Source of the DNA: an uncultured Verrucomicrobiota bacterium
GTDB lineage: Bacteria; Verrucomicrobiota; Verrucomicrobiia; Palsa-1439
Direction of reading: 5' to 3'
NCBI GenBank assembly: GCA_903825435.1
Contig: CAIKAP010000075.1
Coordinates: 1 to 32,425 of the forward strand
DNA: 32,425 bases
Numbering within the stretch: the first letter of the stretch is position 1; every line of letters begins with the position of its first letter. The notes under the pieces were generated by a model. That model saw only the letters and a list, made by a program, of their open reading frames with translations, was not told the origin of the DNA and made no database searches. The position numbers were made by a program, and so were the translations under genes. Shown here piece by piece: positions 1 through 7,614 of the stretch.

Positions 1-169
1 CAATCTCTTTGCCGTTGGCGTCGGACACGACCAGCAGCATGACGGCAGGCCGAGCTTTCTTGGCGAGCGCCTTGAGGTCAATGGACTCCGTCTCCGCGCA
101 GACGGGCAAAGGTTGGTTGGCGGCGAACAGCGCAACAGCGGCAATGAAAACTCCGAGCACGCGTTTCAT
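1..169 (-). CDS. N-terminal fragment of an exported protein, probably trypsin-like (HtrA-type) serine protease
   Basis: The gene runs off the left edge, so only the first 56 codons are visible, read leftwards from an ATG at 167-169. The product opens with a typical signal peptide: MKR, a hydrophobic run rich in A, V, F and L, then a likely cleavage site after VCA. The mature part (TESIDLKALAKKARPAVM, then LLVVSDANGKEI) resembles the entry into HtrA/trypsin-like domains, where an Ala-x-Pro-Ala-Val segment leads into the first beta strand and an 'x-G-x-x-x-G-T-G-F' turn. The catalytic triad would lie outside the window. The gene is divergent from the esterase operon at 297. The protease call is an inference from a short stretch; that it is an exported protein is much firmer. 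Confidence 0.5.
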   Translation of the reverse strand, partial: MKRVLGVFIAAVALFAANQPLPVCAETESIDLKALAKKARPAVMLLVVSDANGKEI

Positions 170-245
170 GGCGGCAGGATAGGAGCCGACACGGAGGAAA
201 TCAACGGTGGAGTTTTGCAGCAGATAATACCTTGCCTCGCCACCG

Positions 246-271
246 CGCTTTATCGTTGACCGAATAAAGCG
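246..271. promoter_or_regulatory. Inverted repeat in the divergent intergenic region
   Basis: Perfect 8-bp arms CGCTTTAT (246-253) and ATAAAGCG (264-271) flank a 10-base centre, about 25 bp before the esterase start and within the 127-bp gap between two divergent genes. It could be an operator or a 5' leader hairpin. There is no following T run, so it is not an obvious terminator. I see no convincing Shine-Dalgarno before the ATG at 297 and no well-spaced -10/-35 pair in the gap. Confidence 0.3.
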
Positions 272-296
272 GCGGCGGGAACGTCTATTACCCCGA

Positions 297-1931
297 ATGA
301 AACGCACATTCCTCCTCATCGTGGCCGCCGTCGTCTCGGCAGCCGTCACCACCGCGTTCGCCGCGGTCAAACCCCACTGCACGTTTACCGACAACGCCGT
401 CCTCCAGCGCGGCGTCCCGTTGCCCGTCACCGGTACCGCCGACGATGGCGAGAACGTTACCGTGATTTTCCAGAACCAGAAAGTCTCGACCGTCGCCAAG
501 GACGGCAAATGGAAAGTCACACTCAAGCCCCTCGAAGCCGGCGGCCCGTTCGAAATGACCATTGGCACCACCGTGCTGAAGAATATCTTAGTCGGCGATG
601 TCTGGGTCTGCTCCGGGCAGTCTAATATGGGATTCGCGCTCAACAGCGCACACGATGCCGCGCAGGAAATTCCGAAGGCGACGCATCCGAAGATTCGCCT
701 CTACTCTGTCCCGCTCAAGACCGCGCTCGAGCCGCAACCGAGCTGTGGCGGCAAGTGGGTCGAGTGCACGCCCGACACGGCGAAGACTTTCACTGCCGTC
801 GGCTACTTCTTTGGCCGCGACATCCACGCCGCGACCGGTGTTCCCATCGGCCTGATCAACACCTCGTGGGGCGGTACGCCCGCGCAGGCATGGACAAGCA
901 TGCAAGGGTTGCAGACCGATCCGGTGCTCGACGGTTTTGTGAACAACTACAAGACCACCGTCGCCAACCTCGACAAGATCGTCGAGAAATACGAACGCGA
1001 AACGCTTCCGAAGTGGAAGAAAGAAACTGACGCCGCGCTGGCAAAGTGGAAGCAGGCAGTCGCCGATGCCAAGAAAGCCGGGCAGCCAGCGCCGGCGCGT
1101 CCGAATCTCCCGCGCAAACCGAATTCGCCGACGAACAATCCCAACACGCCGACCGTCCTCTACAACGCCATGATCCAGCCGCTCCTGCCATTCCCGATTA
1201 AGGGTGCGATCTGGTACCAAGGCGAATCCAATGCCGGCAACCCGATGCAGTACCGCGTCCTATTCCCCGTGATGATCAGCGACTGGCGTCGCGCCTGGGG
1301 CTGCGGCGAGTTCCCGTTCCTCTTCGTCCAGCTCGCCAACTTCATGAAATGCGACGGCAACCCCACGCAGTCCGAAAGCGGCTGGCCCGGCCTCCGCGAA
1401 GCACAGTCGCTGACGCTCAAGCTCCCCAACACCGGCCAAGCCGTCATCATTGACATCGGCGAGGCCAACGACATCCATCCCAAGAACAAAGCCGACGTCA
1501 GCAAACGCCTCGCCCTTGCCGGGTTGAAGGTCGCTTACGGTAAAGACATCGTTTATTCTGGCCCGACCTACGACACGATGAAGGTCGAAGGCGACAAAGT
1601 CCGTCTCCAATTCAAAAACACCGGCACCGGCCTCATCATCGGCGCCGCACCCGCCATCCGGCTCGGCGAAGAACCCACCAAGCCGCTTGACCATCTCGTC
1701 GGCTTCAACGTCGCCGGTGAAGACAAGAAGTTTGTCTGGGCCAGCGCGAAGATTGACGGCAACAGTGTGGTCGTCTGGAGCGACGCGGTGAAGAATCCTG
1801 TTGCCGTCCGCTACGCTTGGGCCAATAATCCCGAATGCAACCTGTACAACAAAGAAGGCATCCCGGCTTCGCCGTTCCGCACCGACGTCTGGGTCACCAC
1901 ATCCGAACAACCGAAGAAAGAGAAAAAGTAA
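297..1931 (+). CDS. Sialate O-acetylesterase family protein (SGNH/SASA esterase), secreted
   Basis: This is a predicted 544-residue exported carbohydrate esterase that removes acetyl groups from sialic acids or other acetylated glycans. Residues 1-22 form a signal peptide (MKRTFLL, hydrophobic stretch, then TAFA). Residues about 28-90 look like the beta-sandwich found in this family. The block GDVWVCSGQSNM follows, with nucleophile Ser109. Other family motifs are INTSWGGTP (188-195), IWYQGESNA (305-313) and NDIHPKNK with the expected catalytic Asp392/His394 pair. A charged Lys/Ala/Pro-rich insert at about 225-285 is predicted helical and probably variable in the family. It is the first gene of a tight plus-strand operon: its stop is one base before the next start. 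Exact substrate cannot be read from sequence; acetylated plant polysaccharide is as likely as sialic acid. No Shine-Dalgarno is visible. Confidence 0.9.
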   Translation: MKRTFLLIVAAVVSAAVTTAFAAVKPHCTFTDNAVLQRGVPLPVTGTADDGENVTVIFQNQKVSTVAKDGKWKVTLKPLEAGGPFEMTIGTTVLKNILVGDVWVCSGQSNMGFALNSAHDAAQEIPKATHPKIRLYSVPLKTALEPQPSCGGKWVECTPDTAKTFTAVGYFFGRDIHAATGVPIGLINTSWGGTPAQAWTSMQGLQTDPVLDGFVNNYKTTVANLDKIVEKYERETLPKWKKETDAALAKWKQAVADAKKAGQPAPARPNLPRKPNSPTNNPNTPTVLYNAMIQPLLPFPIKGAIWYQGESNAGNPMQYRVLFPVMISDWRRAWGCGEFPFLFVQLANFMKCDGNPTQSESGWPGLREAQSLTLKLPNTGQAVIIDIGEANDIHPKNKADVSKRLALAGLKVAYGKDIVYSGPTYDTMKVEGDKVRLQFKNTGTGLIIGAAPAIRLGEEPTKPLDHLVGFNVAGEDKKFVWASAKIDGNSVVVWSDAVKNPVAVRYAWANNPECNLYNKEGIPASPFRTDVWVTTSEQPKKEKK

Positions 1932-1932
1932 A

Positions 1933-2757
1933 ATGAAATTCACTACCGTCACCGCCGCATTGATGCTGGCCGCCACCGTCGCGTTTGCCCGCGACGATTC
2001 CGCCTCGGAAAAACTCGGCCTCAAACTCAGCCTCCAGTGCTACAGCTTCCGCGCGTTGTCGTTCATGGAGACCGTTGACGCCGCCGCCAAGCTCGGCATC
2101 AAGTATCTCGAAATCTATCCCGACCAGAAACTCGAACCCGGCTCGAAAGAAACCACCACCGCCAACATGAGCGACGCCACCGCCGCCAAGATCCAACAGA
2201 AACTCAAGGACGCCGGCGGCCTTCAGCTTGTCGCCTGCGGCGTCGCCGGCGTGCCAAACGACGAAGCCGGCGCGCGAAAAATGTTCGAGTGGGCGAAGAA
2301 AATGGGTATCAAAGTGCTCGTCACCGAGACCGTTCCGAACGAAGTCCACGACAAACTCACGAAAGAATACGGCATCCGATTCGCGTTGCACAATCACCCG
2401 AAGAGCTGGCCGCCCGACAAAGTTCTCGAAGCCTGTAAACCCTTCAACAAACTCATCGGTTCCTGCGACGACACCGGCCACCAATTTCGTGCCGACCGCA
2501 ACCCGATCGCCACCATGAAACAACTCGAAGGCCGCATCGAAAGCCTCCACTTCAAAGACCTTGACGCAAAGAAACAAGACGTCCCCTTCGGTACCGGTGA
2601 GTGCGACGCCAGGGGAATGCTCGCCGAGTTGAAGCGCCAGGGGTTCAAAGGCTATCTTTCCATCGAGTACGAGCGCGGCAGCGTTGCTGACCTTATGGCC
2701 AACATCGCCAAGTGCATCGCCTACTTCGACAAGACCTGCGCCGAACTTGCTAAATGA
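1933..2757 (+). CDS. Secreted sugar phosphate isomerase/epimerase-like TIM-barrel protein
   Basis: The product is 274 residues of the AP-endonuclease-2/xylose-isomerase-like TIM-barrel superfamily. I chose the ATG at 1933, one base after the esterase stop, because it gives a clean signal peptide (MKFTTVTAALMLAATVAFA). A longer upstream frame lies inside the esterase gene and adds no recognisable protein. Visible family features are the opening strand LSLQCYSFRALSF, KYLEIYPDQK, the mid-barrel FALHNHPKSW, IGSCDDTGHQ, ESLHFKDLD and the terminal GYLSIEYERG; these carry the Glu/Asp/His residues that bind metal in relatives. Export is notable because classical sugar isomerases are cytoplasmic, but signal-peptide-bearing members are common in Planctomycetota and Verrucomicrobiota. 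Substrate is unknown; a role in extracytoplasmic sugar conversion beside the esterase is inferred. Confidence 0.85.
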   Translation: MKFTTVTAALMLAATVAFARDDSASEKLGLKLSLQCYSFRALSFMETVDAAAKLGIKYLEIYPDQKLEPGSKETTTANMSDATAAKIQQKLKDAGGLQLVACGVAGVPNDEAGARKMFEWAKKMGIKVLVTETVPNEVHDKLTKEYGIRFALHNHPKSWPPDKVLEACKPFNKLIGSCDDTGHQFRADRNPIATMKQLEGRIESLHFKDLDAKKQDVPFGTGECDARGMLAELKRQGFKGYLSIEYERGSVADLMANIAKCIAYFDKTCAELAK

Positions 2758-2758
2758 C

Positions 2759-4015
2759 ATGAGACGGCTCGCGTTGTTGTTTTGCCTCGTCGCCGCGCCG
2801 CTGTGCGCCGAGAACTGGCCGCAGTGGCGCGGCCCGTTCTTCAACGGCTCCACCACCGAGACCGGTCTGCCGACCTCGTGGAGCGCCACCGAGAACATCG
2901 TCTGGGTCACGCCGATGTCCGGTTTCAGCGGTGCAACGCCCGCCATCTGGGGCGACAACGTTTTCGTCTCCAGCCCTGACAAAGCGAAGAACCTGAACCT
3001 CCTCTGTCTCGACCGCCGCACCGGAAAAACCCGTTGGCAGAAGACGCTCGGCGACGGCGACTTCGCCAAAGGCCACAACAACGCGGCCTCGCCGTCGCCC
3101 GTCACCGACGGCCAACATGTCTGGGTCATGTACGCCACCGGCATCGTTGCCGCGCTCGACATGAACGGCGCCGTAATTTGGAAACGCGACCTCGCCAAAG
3201 ACTACGGCAAGTTCGCCATCATGTGGATCTACGGTTCCAGCCCGCTCCTCTACAAAGGCAACCTCTACATCGAAGTCATCCAACGCAACCCGCCGACCTA
3301 TAAACATGCCCTCGATGACAAGCCGACCCGCGACTCCTACCTACTCTGTCTCGACCCGCTCACCGGTAAGGATCGCTGGCGTCACATCCGCAAGACCGAC
3401 GCCATCACCGAGTCCATGGAATCCTACACCACGCCGATTCCGAACGGTAACGAGATCATCATTATCGGCGGCGACTACGTCACCGGTCACAACGCCGACA
3501 CCGGTGTCGAGCTGTGGCGTTGCGCCGGGCTGAACCGCAAGCACGACGGCTGGTGGCGCAGCGTCCCGTCGTCCGTTGTCGCCGGCGGCACCGTCATCGC
3601 CTGCGGACCGAAACGCGATCCGCTCCTCGGCATCCGCGACGGCAAAGTCGCATGGGAACTCACCGCCGTCACGCCCGATGTCTGCACGCCGCTGTTCTAT
3701 CGCGGCAAACTATTCGTCCTCGACGGCGACCGCCAGAACATCGTCTGCCTCGACCCGAAAACCGGCTCCGTCCGCTGGCAGGGCAAACTCGAAGTGACCG
3801 GCGACATCTTCCGCGCCTCTCTTACCGGCGCGGACGGAAAACTTTATTGCGTCAGCGAAAAAGGAACTGTCTACGTCCTCGAAGCCGGTGACAGGTTCAA
3901 GGTTCTCTCGACCTTCAGGATAGCCGAGCCGCCCTGCCGCGCCAGTATCGCTGTCGCCCAAGGCCAACTCTTCCTGCGCACCGGCAAGAATCTCTACTGC
4001 ATTGGCAAGAAATGA
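2759..4015 (+). CDS. PQQ-binding-like beta-propeller repeat protein, exported
   Basis: The product is 418 residues. The ATG at 2759 follows the previous stop after one base and gives a signal peptide (MRRLALLFCLVAAPLCA) with the mature protein starting ENWPQWRGP, a hallmark opening of secreted PQQ-propeller proteins in PVC bacteria. Repeated blades are visible as Gly-Asp-x-x-Phe/Val strands ending in x-D-x-x-T-G-x-x-x-W: LCLDRRTGKTRWQ, LCLDPLTGKDRWR, GHNADTGVELWR and VCLDPKTGSVRWQ. This supports a seven- or eight-bladed fold like BamB or quinoprotein dehydrogenases. I see no heme-binding CxxCH and no proof that PQQ is bound, so it may be a structural scaffold. It overlaps the HNH gene by four bases (ATGA), which suggests translational coupling. 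Confidence 0.88.
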   Translation: MRRLALLFCLVAAPLCAENWPQWRGPFFNGSTTETGLPTSWSATENIVWVTPMSGFSGATPAIWGDNVFVSSPDKAKNLNLLCLDRRTGKTRWQKTLGDGDFAKGHNNAASPSPVTDGQHVWVMYATGIVAALDMNGAVIWKRDLAKDYGKFAIMWIYGSSPLLYKGNLYIEVIQRNPPTYKHALDDKPTRDSYLLCLDPLTGKDRWRHIRKTDAITESMESYTTPIPNGNEIIIIGGDYVTGHNADTGVELWRCAGLNRKHDGWWRSVPSSVVAGGTVIACGPKRDPLLGIRDGKVAWELTAVTPDVCTPLFYRGKLFVLDGDRQNIVCLDPKTGSVRWQGKLEVTGDIFRASLTGADGKLYCVSEKGTVYVLEAGDRFKVLSTFRIAEPPCRASIAVAQGQLFLRTGKNLYCIGKK

Positions 4016-4434
4016 AGCCGAGCAAGAAGCCGGTGAGTCCCAAGCAACAGGCCGAGATTCTCGCGAAACTCCGCCGCGACGCTGAGATTCGTCAAGCAGG
4101 CTATCGTGAACGGGCGTTGCGACTGTTCCCGCACGTCTGCGCCAGTTGTGGACGCGAGTTTTCCGGTAAACGACTGCCGGAGTTGACGGTCCACCACAAG
4201 GACCACAACCACCAAAACAACCCGCCCGACGGCAGCAACTGGGAGTTACTCTGCATCTACTGTCATGATCACGAGCACGAGAAATACAAGCTTGCCGAAT
4301 ACCTTGGCGAAACCAAGCCGCGTGAGTTGACGGAGCCGTCGCGGATGGCCGATCCGTTCGCGAAGCTCGACGGTCTACTGAAGCCAAATAAGGAAAATCC
4401 CAAACAAATCCGAAGCACGAATTCTTCAAATTGA
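4012..4434 (+). CDS. HNH nuclease, YajD-like
   Basis: The product is 140 residues with a small zinc-containing HNH endonuclease fold. Zinc ligands are Cys43 and Cys46 (CASC) and Cys81 and Cys84 (CIYC). The catalytic region is TVHHKDHNHQNNPPDGSNWELL, centred on His61-His62 and Asn76, and it is followed by CHDHEHEKY. These match the YajD family of E. coli. The N-terminus is a basic helix (KPSKKPVSPKQQAEILAK). The start overlaps the stop of the propeller gene (ATGA). The last 15 or so residues (from about 4390) are encoded by an A/T-rich degenerate repeat that continues past the stop, so the C-terminal tail is probably not part of the ancestral protein. The cellular role of YajD proteins is not established, and its place in a secreted-enzyme operon may reflect gene packing only. 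Confidence 0.87.
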   Translation: MKPSKKPVSPKQQAEILAKLRRDAEIRQAGYRERALRLFPHVCASCGREFSGKRLPELTVHHKDHNHQNNPPDGSNWELLCIYCHDHEHEKYKLAEYLGETKPRELTEPSRMADPFAKLDGLLKPNKENPKQIRSTNSSN

Positions 4435-4486
4435 AGTTTCGATCATTGTTTAGGATTTAGGAATTAGAGTTTAGAGTTTTGGGTTG
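4388..4486. repeat. A/T-rich degenerate interspersed repeat overlapping the HNH gene end
   Basis: The first half has motifs of the AAATCC/CCCAAA type (AATCCCAAACAAATCCG at 4396-4412). The second half has the opposite-strand style, with units TTTAGGATTTAGGAATTAG and GTTTAGAGTTTTGGG (4449-4484). The two halves form a loose imperfect inverted repeat. The composition is sharply different from the GC-rich flanks. It covers the last 15 codons of the HNH gene and most of the 94-bp gap to the next gene. Similar tracts are known from Planctomycetota and Verrucomicrobiota genomes (from memory). Confidence 0.6.
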
Positions 4487-4528
4487 CGGCGCGTTGCTTT
4501 TCGGATGGAGGTTGATTAAGCTGTTGGC

Positions 4529-6010
4529 GTGAAAGCGGTCACTACCGAACAAATCCGTGCTCTCGACCGTCGCGCGATGGAGGCCGGTATGCCGGGTAAG
4601 GTGTTGATGGACCGGGCGGGACTGGCAGTCGCGCGCAAGGCGGCGGCGTTGTCGCGACGCGTGCTGTTGCTGGCGGGCAAAGGCAATAACGGCGGCGACG
4701 CGATCGTGGCGGCACGGCATCTGGCGGCGATGGGTTGCGAGCCGACGCTGGCGTTGTTCTGCCGGCGCGCCGAACTCAGCGGCGATCCGCTGGCGTATTT
4801 CCAAGAACTCGGCAACGTGTCGGTGTTGGAACTGCCGAGCCTCGATCAACTGGCGTCGGTGTCGGCGGAGGTAATCGTGGATGGATTGCTCGGCACAGGA
4901 TTGACTGGTGACGTGCGCGAGCCGGCGGCATCGGTGATCCGCTGGGTCAACGAGCAATCGGTGCCGGCGGTAGCGATTGATTTGCCGTCGGGACTGGACA
5001 GCGACACGGGCGAGGTGCACGGCGTTTGTGTGCGCGCGGAGGTGACGGTGACGATGGGGCTGCCGAAGATCGGGCTGCTGCGTCCGTCGGCAACGGATTG
5101 GGTGGGTGTGATCGAGGTGGCGGACATCGGGTTCCCGCCGGAGTTTGGCGAGAAGATTCCCTCGGAGGTGGAACTGTTGACGGCGGCGGATGTGAAGGCG
5201 TTGTTGCCGCGGCGTCGGCGGAGCACGCACAAGGGCGATTACGGTCATCTGTTGGTAATTGCGGGGAGCGAAGGCTACACGGGTGCGCCGGTGTTGTGCG
5301 CGCATGCGGCGGCACGGTCGGGCGCGGGGTTGGTGACGTTGGCGGTGCCGCGGTCGGTGTACCCGATCGTGGCGGCGAGTTGTCCGACGGAGGTGATGCC
5401 GCGGCCGATGGACGAACTTGGATCGTTGTCGGACTACGACGCGTTGGCGCTGGGTCCTGGGTTGGGTCAGGCGCCGGAGACGCAGCGATTGGTGTTGAAT
5501 TGGATTTCGAGTTGCCGGCGGCCGTTGGTGGTGGACGCGGATGGGTTGAATGCGCTGGCGCGAAATGTGTCGTTGTTGAACACGGTGGCCGTGCCGCTGG
5601 TGTTGACGCCGCACCCCGGGGAGATGTCGCGGTTGTGTGGAAAAACCGTGCGCGATGTGCAGGCGCAACGGTGGGAGGTGGCGCGGCAGTTTGCGCGGGA
5701 GCACGGCGTGGTGCTGGTGTTGAAGGGCGCGGGCACGGTGGTGACGGACAAGTCGGGCGGTCTGTGGGTGAATTCCACGGGCAACCCCGGCATGGCGAAG
5801 GGCGGTATGGGCGACGCATTGACGGGGATCATCGGGGCGCTGCTGGTGCAGGACCTGTCGGCGTTGGACGCAGCGCGGGTGGGTGTGTTCGTGCATGGTC
5901 GCGCGGGCGACTTCGCGCGAGAACGCTGCGGCGAGCGGTCGATGTTGGTAAGTGATTTGATTCTGAATATCGGCGCGGCATTTGGTTCTATCGTTTCTTG
6001 TACTCGGTAA
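4529..6010 (+). CDS. nnr: Bifunctional NAD(P)H-hydrate epimerase / ADP-dependent (S)-NAD(P)H-hydrate dehydratase
   Basis: This 493-residue cytoplasmic repair enzyme converts damaged NAD(P)HX back to NAD(P)H: the N-terminal domain epimerises the R form and the C-terminal domain dehydrates the S form using ADP. The YjeF-N domain (about 1-215) shows TTEQIRALDRRAMEAG, the phosphate loop GKGNNGGDA and DGLLGTGLTG. The ribokinase-like domain (about 225-490) shows KGDYGHLLVIAGS, GAPVLCAHAAARSGAGLVT, ALGPGLG, LTPHPGEM, VLKGAGTVV and GNPGMAKGGMGDALTG, including the catalytic Asp. Length and domain order match the E. coli Nnr fusion. The start is GTG at 4529, the first start in frame before the conserved TEQIRALD segment. 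It lies 94 bp downstream of the HNH gene across the A/T-rich repeat, so it may have its own promoter. Confidence 0.93.
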   Translation: MKAVTTEQIRALDRRAMEAGMPGKVLMDRAGLAVARKAAALSRRVLLLAGKGNNGGDAIVAARHLAAMGCEPTLALFCRRAELSGDPLAYFQELGNVSVLELPSLDQLASVSAEVIVDGLLGTGLTGDVREPAASVIRWVNEQSVPAVAIDLPSGLDSDTGEVHGVCVRAEVTVTMGLPKIGLLRPSATDWVGVIEVADIGFPPEFGEKIPSEVELLTAADVKALLPRRRRSTHKGDYGHLLVIAGSEGYTGAPVLCAHAAARSGAGLVTLAVPRSVYPIVAASCPTEVMPRPMDELGSLSDYDALALGPGLGQAPETQRLVLNWISSCRRPLVVDADGLNALARNVSLLNTVAVPLVLTPHPGEMSRLCGKTVRDVQAQRWEVARQFAREHGVVLVLKGAGTVVTDKSGGLWVNSTGNPGMAKGGMGDALTGIIGALLVQDLSALDAARVGVFVHGRAGDFARERCGERSMLVSDLILNIGAAFGSIVSCTR

Positions 6011-6221
6011 TGAACCGGTTCGGGCCGACCTCAAAGAAGCGAACTTCGTGCCTCCAGCGCAATACCACTGCGCGCAATCTCTTGATCCCGCAGGGTCCAC
6101 CGTCCACGCGGGCCACCACCACCTCACAGCGGATGGTGGTCAAGATCGAGTTAAGGGCTTGGCGGCAGTGGCTGATGAAGATGCCGAAGTCGTTGCTGCT
6201 GCTGAAGAAACTGCTTCACTA
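5988..6221 (-). other. Gene-poor gap after nnr, with a possible small antisense ORF
   Basis: Between nnr and the tRNA no gene is recognisable. On the minus strand one frame stays open for about 75 codons and ends at a TAG at 5988-5990, overlapping the last bases of nnr in convergent orientation. Its translation ends RFFEVGPNRFITEYKKR and has GC-rich third positions, but it has no ATG; GTG or TTG starts near 6110-6130 would give a product of about 40-47 residues. A competing plus-strand frame starts at ATG 6010 and ends at 6222 (70 residues, Arg/Leu/Lys-rich). Neither resembles a family I know. I record the stretch so it is not read as empty. Confidence 0.2.
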
Positions 6222-6225
6222 AGAC

Positions 6226-6302
<77 letters not shown>

Positions 6303-6381
6303 ACATTATTGATAAACAATCACTTGCGACGTGTTGCTCAACCCCAAAAAAAGACCTTGTAACCCATATATTTGTAGCACT

Positions 6382-6974
6382 ATGAAAAGTAAGCCCAAAC
6401 CCCCAGAGGGCGGCCAACTGCTGCATCGGGTTGCTGCGTGTCTTTATCGAGCCGAACATAACGGAACATATTATGCACTCTTTAAGCGGGCAGGCAAGCA
6501 AATCAAACGCTCCCTCAAAACTGCCGACCGCCAGTTGGCAGATCGTAGCCTCAATGAGATGTGGATTTCAAGAAAGGTATGCTTACGGTTTCAGGCGGCG
6601 AACAAGGCACGAAGAACAGAGAGTTTCGAATGGTGCCGCTGTTTCCGGCACTGCGGCGGCTGTTACGGGAACTTCACGATGCTCTTGATCAAGCCCCGTT
6701 GTCTTCAGAAAAAGTTTTCTCCGTGCTGTGTGCGAGGCGTTCCTTGAGTTCGGCGTCGGAGAATCTAGGTCTCGCACACTATACCCACCATAGCCTGCGG
6801 CATTTTTTCTGCAGTAATGCCATTGAAGCGGGGATTGATTTCAAGGTGATTGCGGGTTGGTTGGACCACAAAGATGGCGGGGTACTTATTGCGAAAACCT
6901 ATGATCATCTGCGAGATTAGCATAGTGCTGCGATGGCTAAGCGCATTACATTTGATGCAACACGGAAAGGCTGA
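6382..6974 (+). pseudogene. Decayed tyrosine recombinase (phage-type integrase)
   Basis: The remnant holds both ends of an integrase but not its middle. The ATG at 6382 starts an N-terminal piece (VAACLYRAEHNGTYYALFKR, then KQIKRSLKTADRQLADRSL) typical of the SAM-like arm/core-binding start. Around 6553-6561 the frame changes and the text resumes in the catalytic domain as DVDFKKGMLTVSGG, TKNREFRMVPLFPAL, then HHSLRHFFCSNAIEAG (HxLR box) and GWLDHKDG with YDHLRD (His and the Tyr nucleophile). Some 150 or more residues that an intact enzyme of about 350-400 residues would carry here, including the first catalytic Arg, are missing. A TAG at 6918-6920 then interrupts the usual tail; the same frame continues HSAAMAKRITFDATRKG to TGA at 6972-6974. 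Three independent lesions make activity very unlikely. Confidence 0.85.
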
Positions 6975-7097
6975 GCGTGCAAGGAACAAACAACAACCCC
7001 ATAATATCCGCATCCTGCTCGATAGACCTTATGTTTTCTGCATGAGTCTGCAAGAGTCGGCACAAGTCAGCTTTTTGAGGAAAGAAGGCGAGATCAA

Positions 7098-7322
7098 ATG
7101 ACGCAATCTGAACCATGGGTGTCTTTAGAGGGTATCTCCCAGCATCTGGGTGTCAGCCAAGACACAATTCACCGTTGGATTCGAAATCGGAATATGCCGG
7201 CCCACCAGATTGGGCGGCTGTGGAAATTCAAAGTATCGGAAGTGGATAACTGGGTACGTGGCGGGGAGGTAGACAACACTGACGGGCGCACTATTGAGGG
7301 AAGTTCGCTGCATGCCAGCTGA
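7098..7322 (+). CDS. Excisionase-type helix-turn-helix DNA-binding protein
   Basis: The product is 74 residues, essentially one winged HTH_17/MerR-like domain: EPWVSLEGISQHLGVSQDTIHRWIRNRNMPAHQIGRLWKFKVSEVDNWVR. The pattern 'xSxxEIAxxLGVSxxTVxRWI, G-R-x-W-x-F-x-x-x-E-V-x-x-W' is that of the excisionase/DNA-binding family. A purine-rich ribosome site (AAGGCGAG at 7085-7092) precedes the ATG. It lies 123 bp after the dead integrase in an A/T-richer island and overlaps by 11 bases a short frame that looks like the start of another gene (7312). Relatives either direct phage excision or sit as small regulators before nuclease or methylase genes in defence islands. Which one applies here cannot be told. 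Confidence 0.8.
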   Translation: MTQSEPWVSLEGISQHLGVSQDTIHRWIRNRNMPAHQIGRLWKFKVSEVDNWVRGGEVDNTDGRTIEGSSLHAS

Positions 7323-7614
7323 TTACCATGATTTGCTGAAGGATATGAAACTGCACGTTCTGCGGTTTCGACTGGTGCCTTCGCTCATGAACGGGTTCAG
7401 CAATACCGCCGGACTCAAGTGGCAGCAAGTGAGGTTTCGAGATTACATCTCCTTCAAAATGACACCACGGCGCGCGCTGTTTATGCAGCCATGTTCCGGA
7501 GGCGGAAGTCATCGCGCGCCAAGGTTGGTGTATTCGTTTAACAGCTTGAGGAAGACGCGGTACTCGGCCAGCGAGACGCCGGGAGGAGTTTGGTGGTCAA
7601 CGCTAGGGATGTAG
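7312..7614 (+). pseudogene. Probable truncated gene downstream of the HTH protein
   Basis: An ATG at 7312 lies 11 bases inside the HTH gene, a typical operon overlap, and starts MPADYHDLLKDMKLHV. From memory this resembles the beginning of DUF1016/YhcG-type PDDEXK nuclease proteins (xPxxYxxFLxxLKxRI). The following residues do not continue that family, and the frame runs on into the antisense of the UroD-family gene before a stop at 7612-7614. I read it as the first 15-20 codons of a lost gene joined to unrelated sequence near the right boundary of the island. Family assignment is weak because so little is left. Confidence 0.3.

Noticed and set aside
1894-3198. Long minus-strand frame opposite the isomerase and propeller genes
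   Set aside because: It spans the boundary of two clearly coding plus-strand genes and shows Gly/Val/Phe-rich text without any family motif.
4448-4484. CRISPR-like or tandem repeat array
   Set aside because: Units are short and degenerate with no regular spacers.
4457-6127. Long minus-strand open frame (556 codons) opposite nnr
   Set aside because: Its translation is Arg/His/Gln/Pro-rich low-complexity text, the usual antisense shadow of a GC-rich gene; the plus strand encodes all Nnr motifs.
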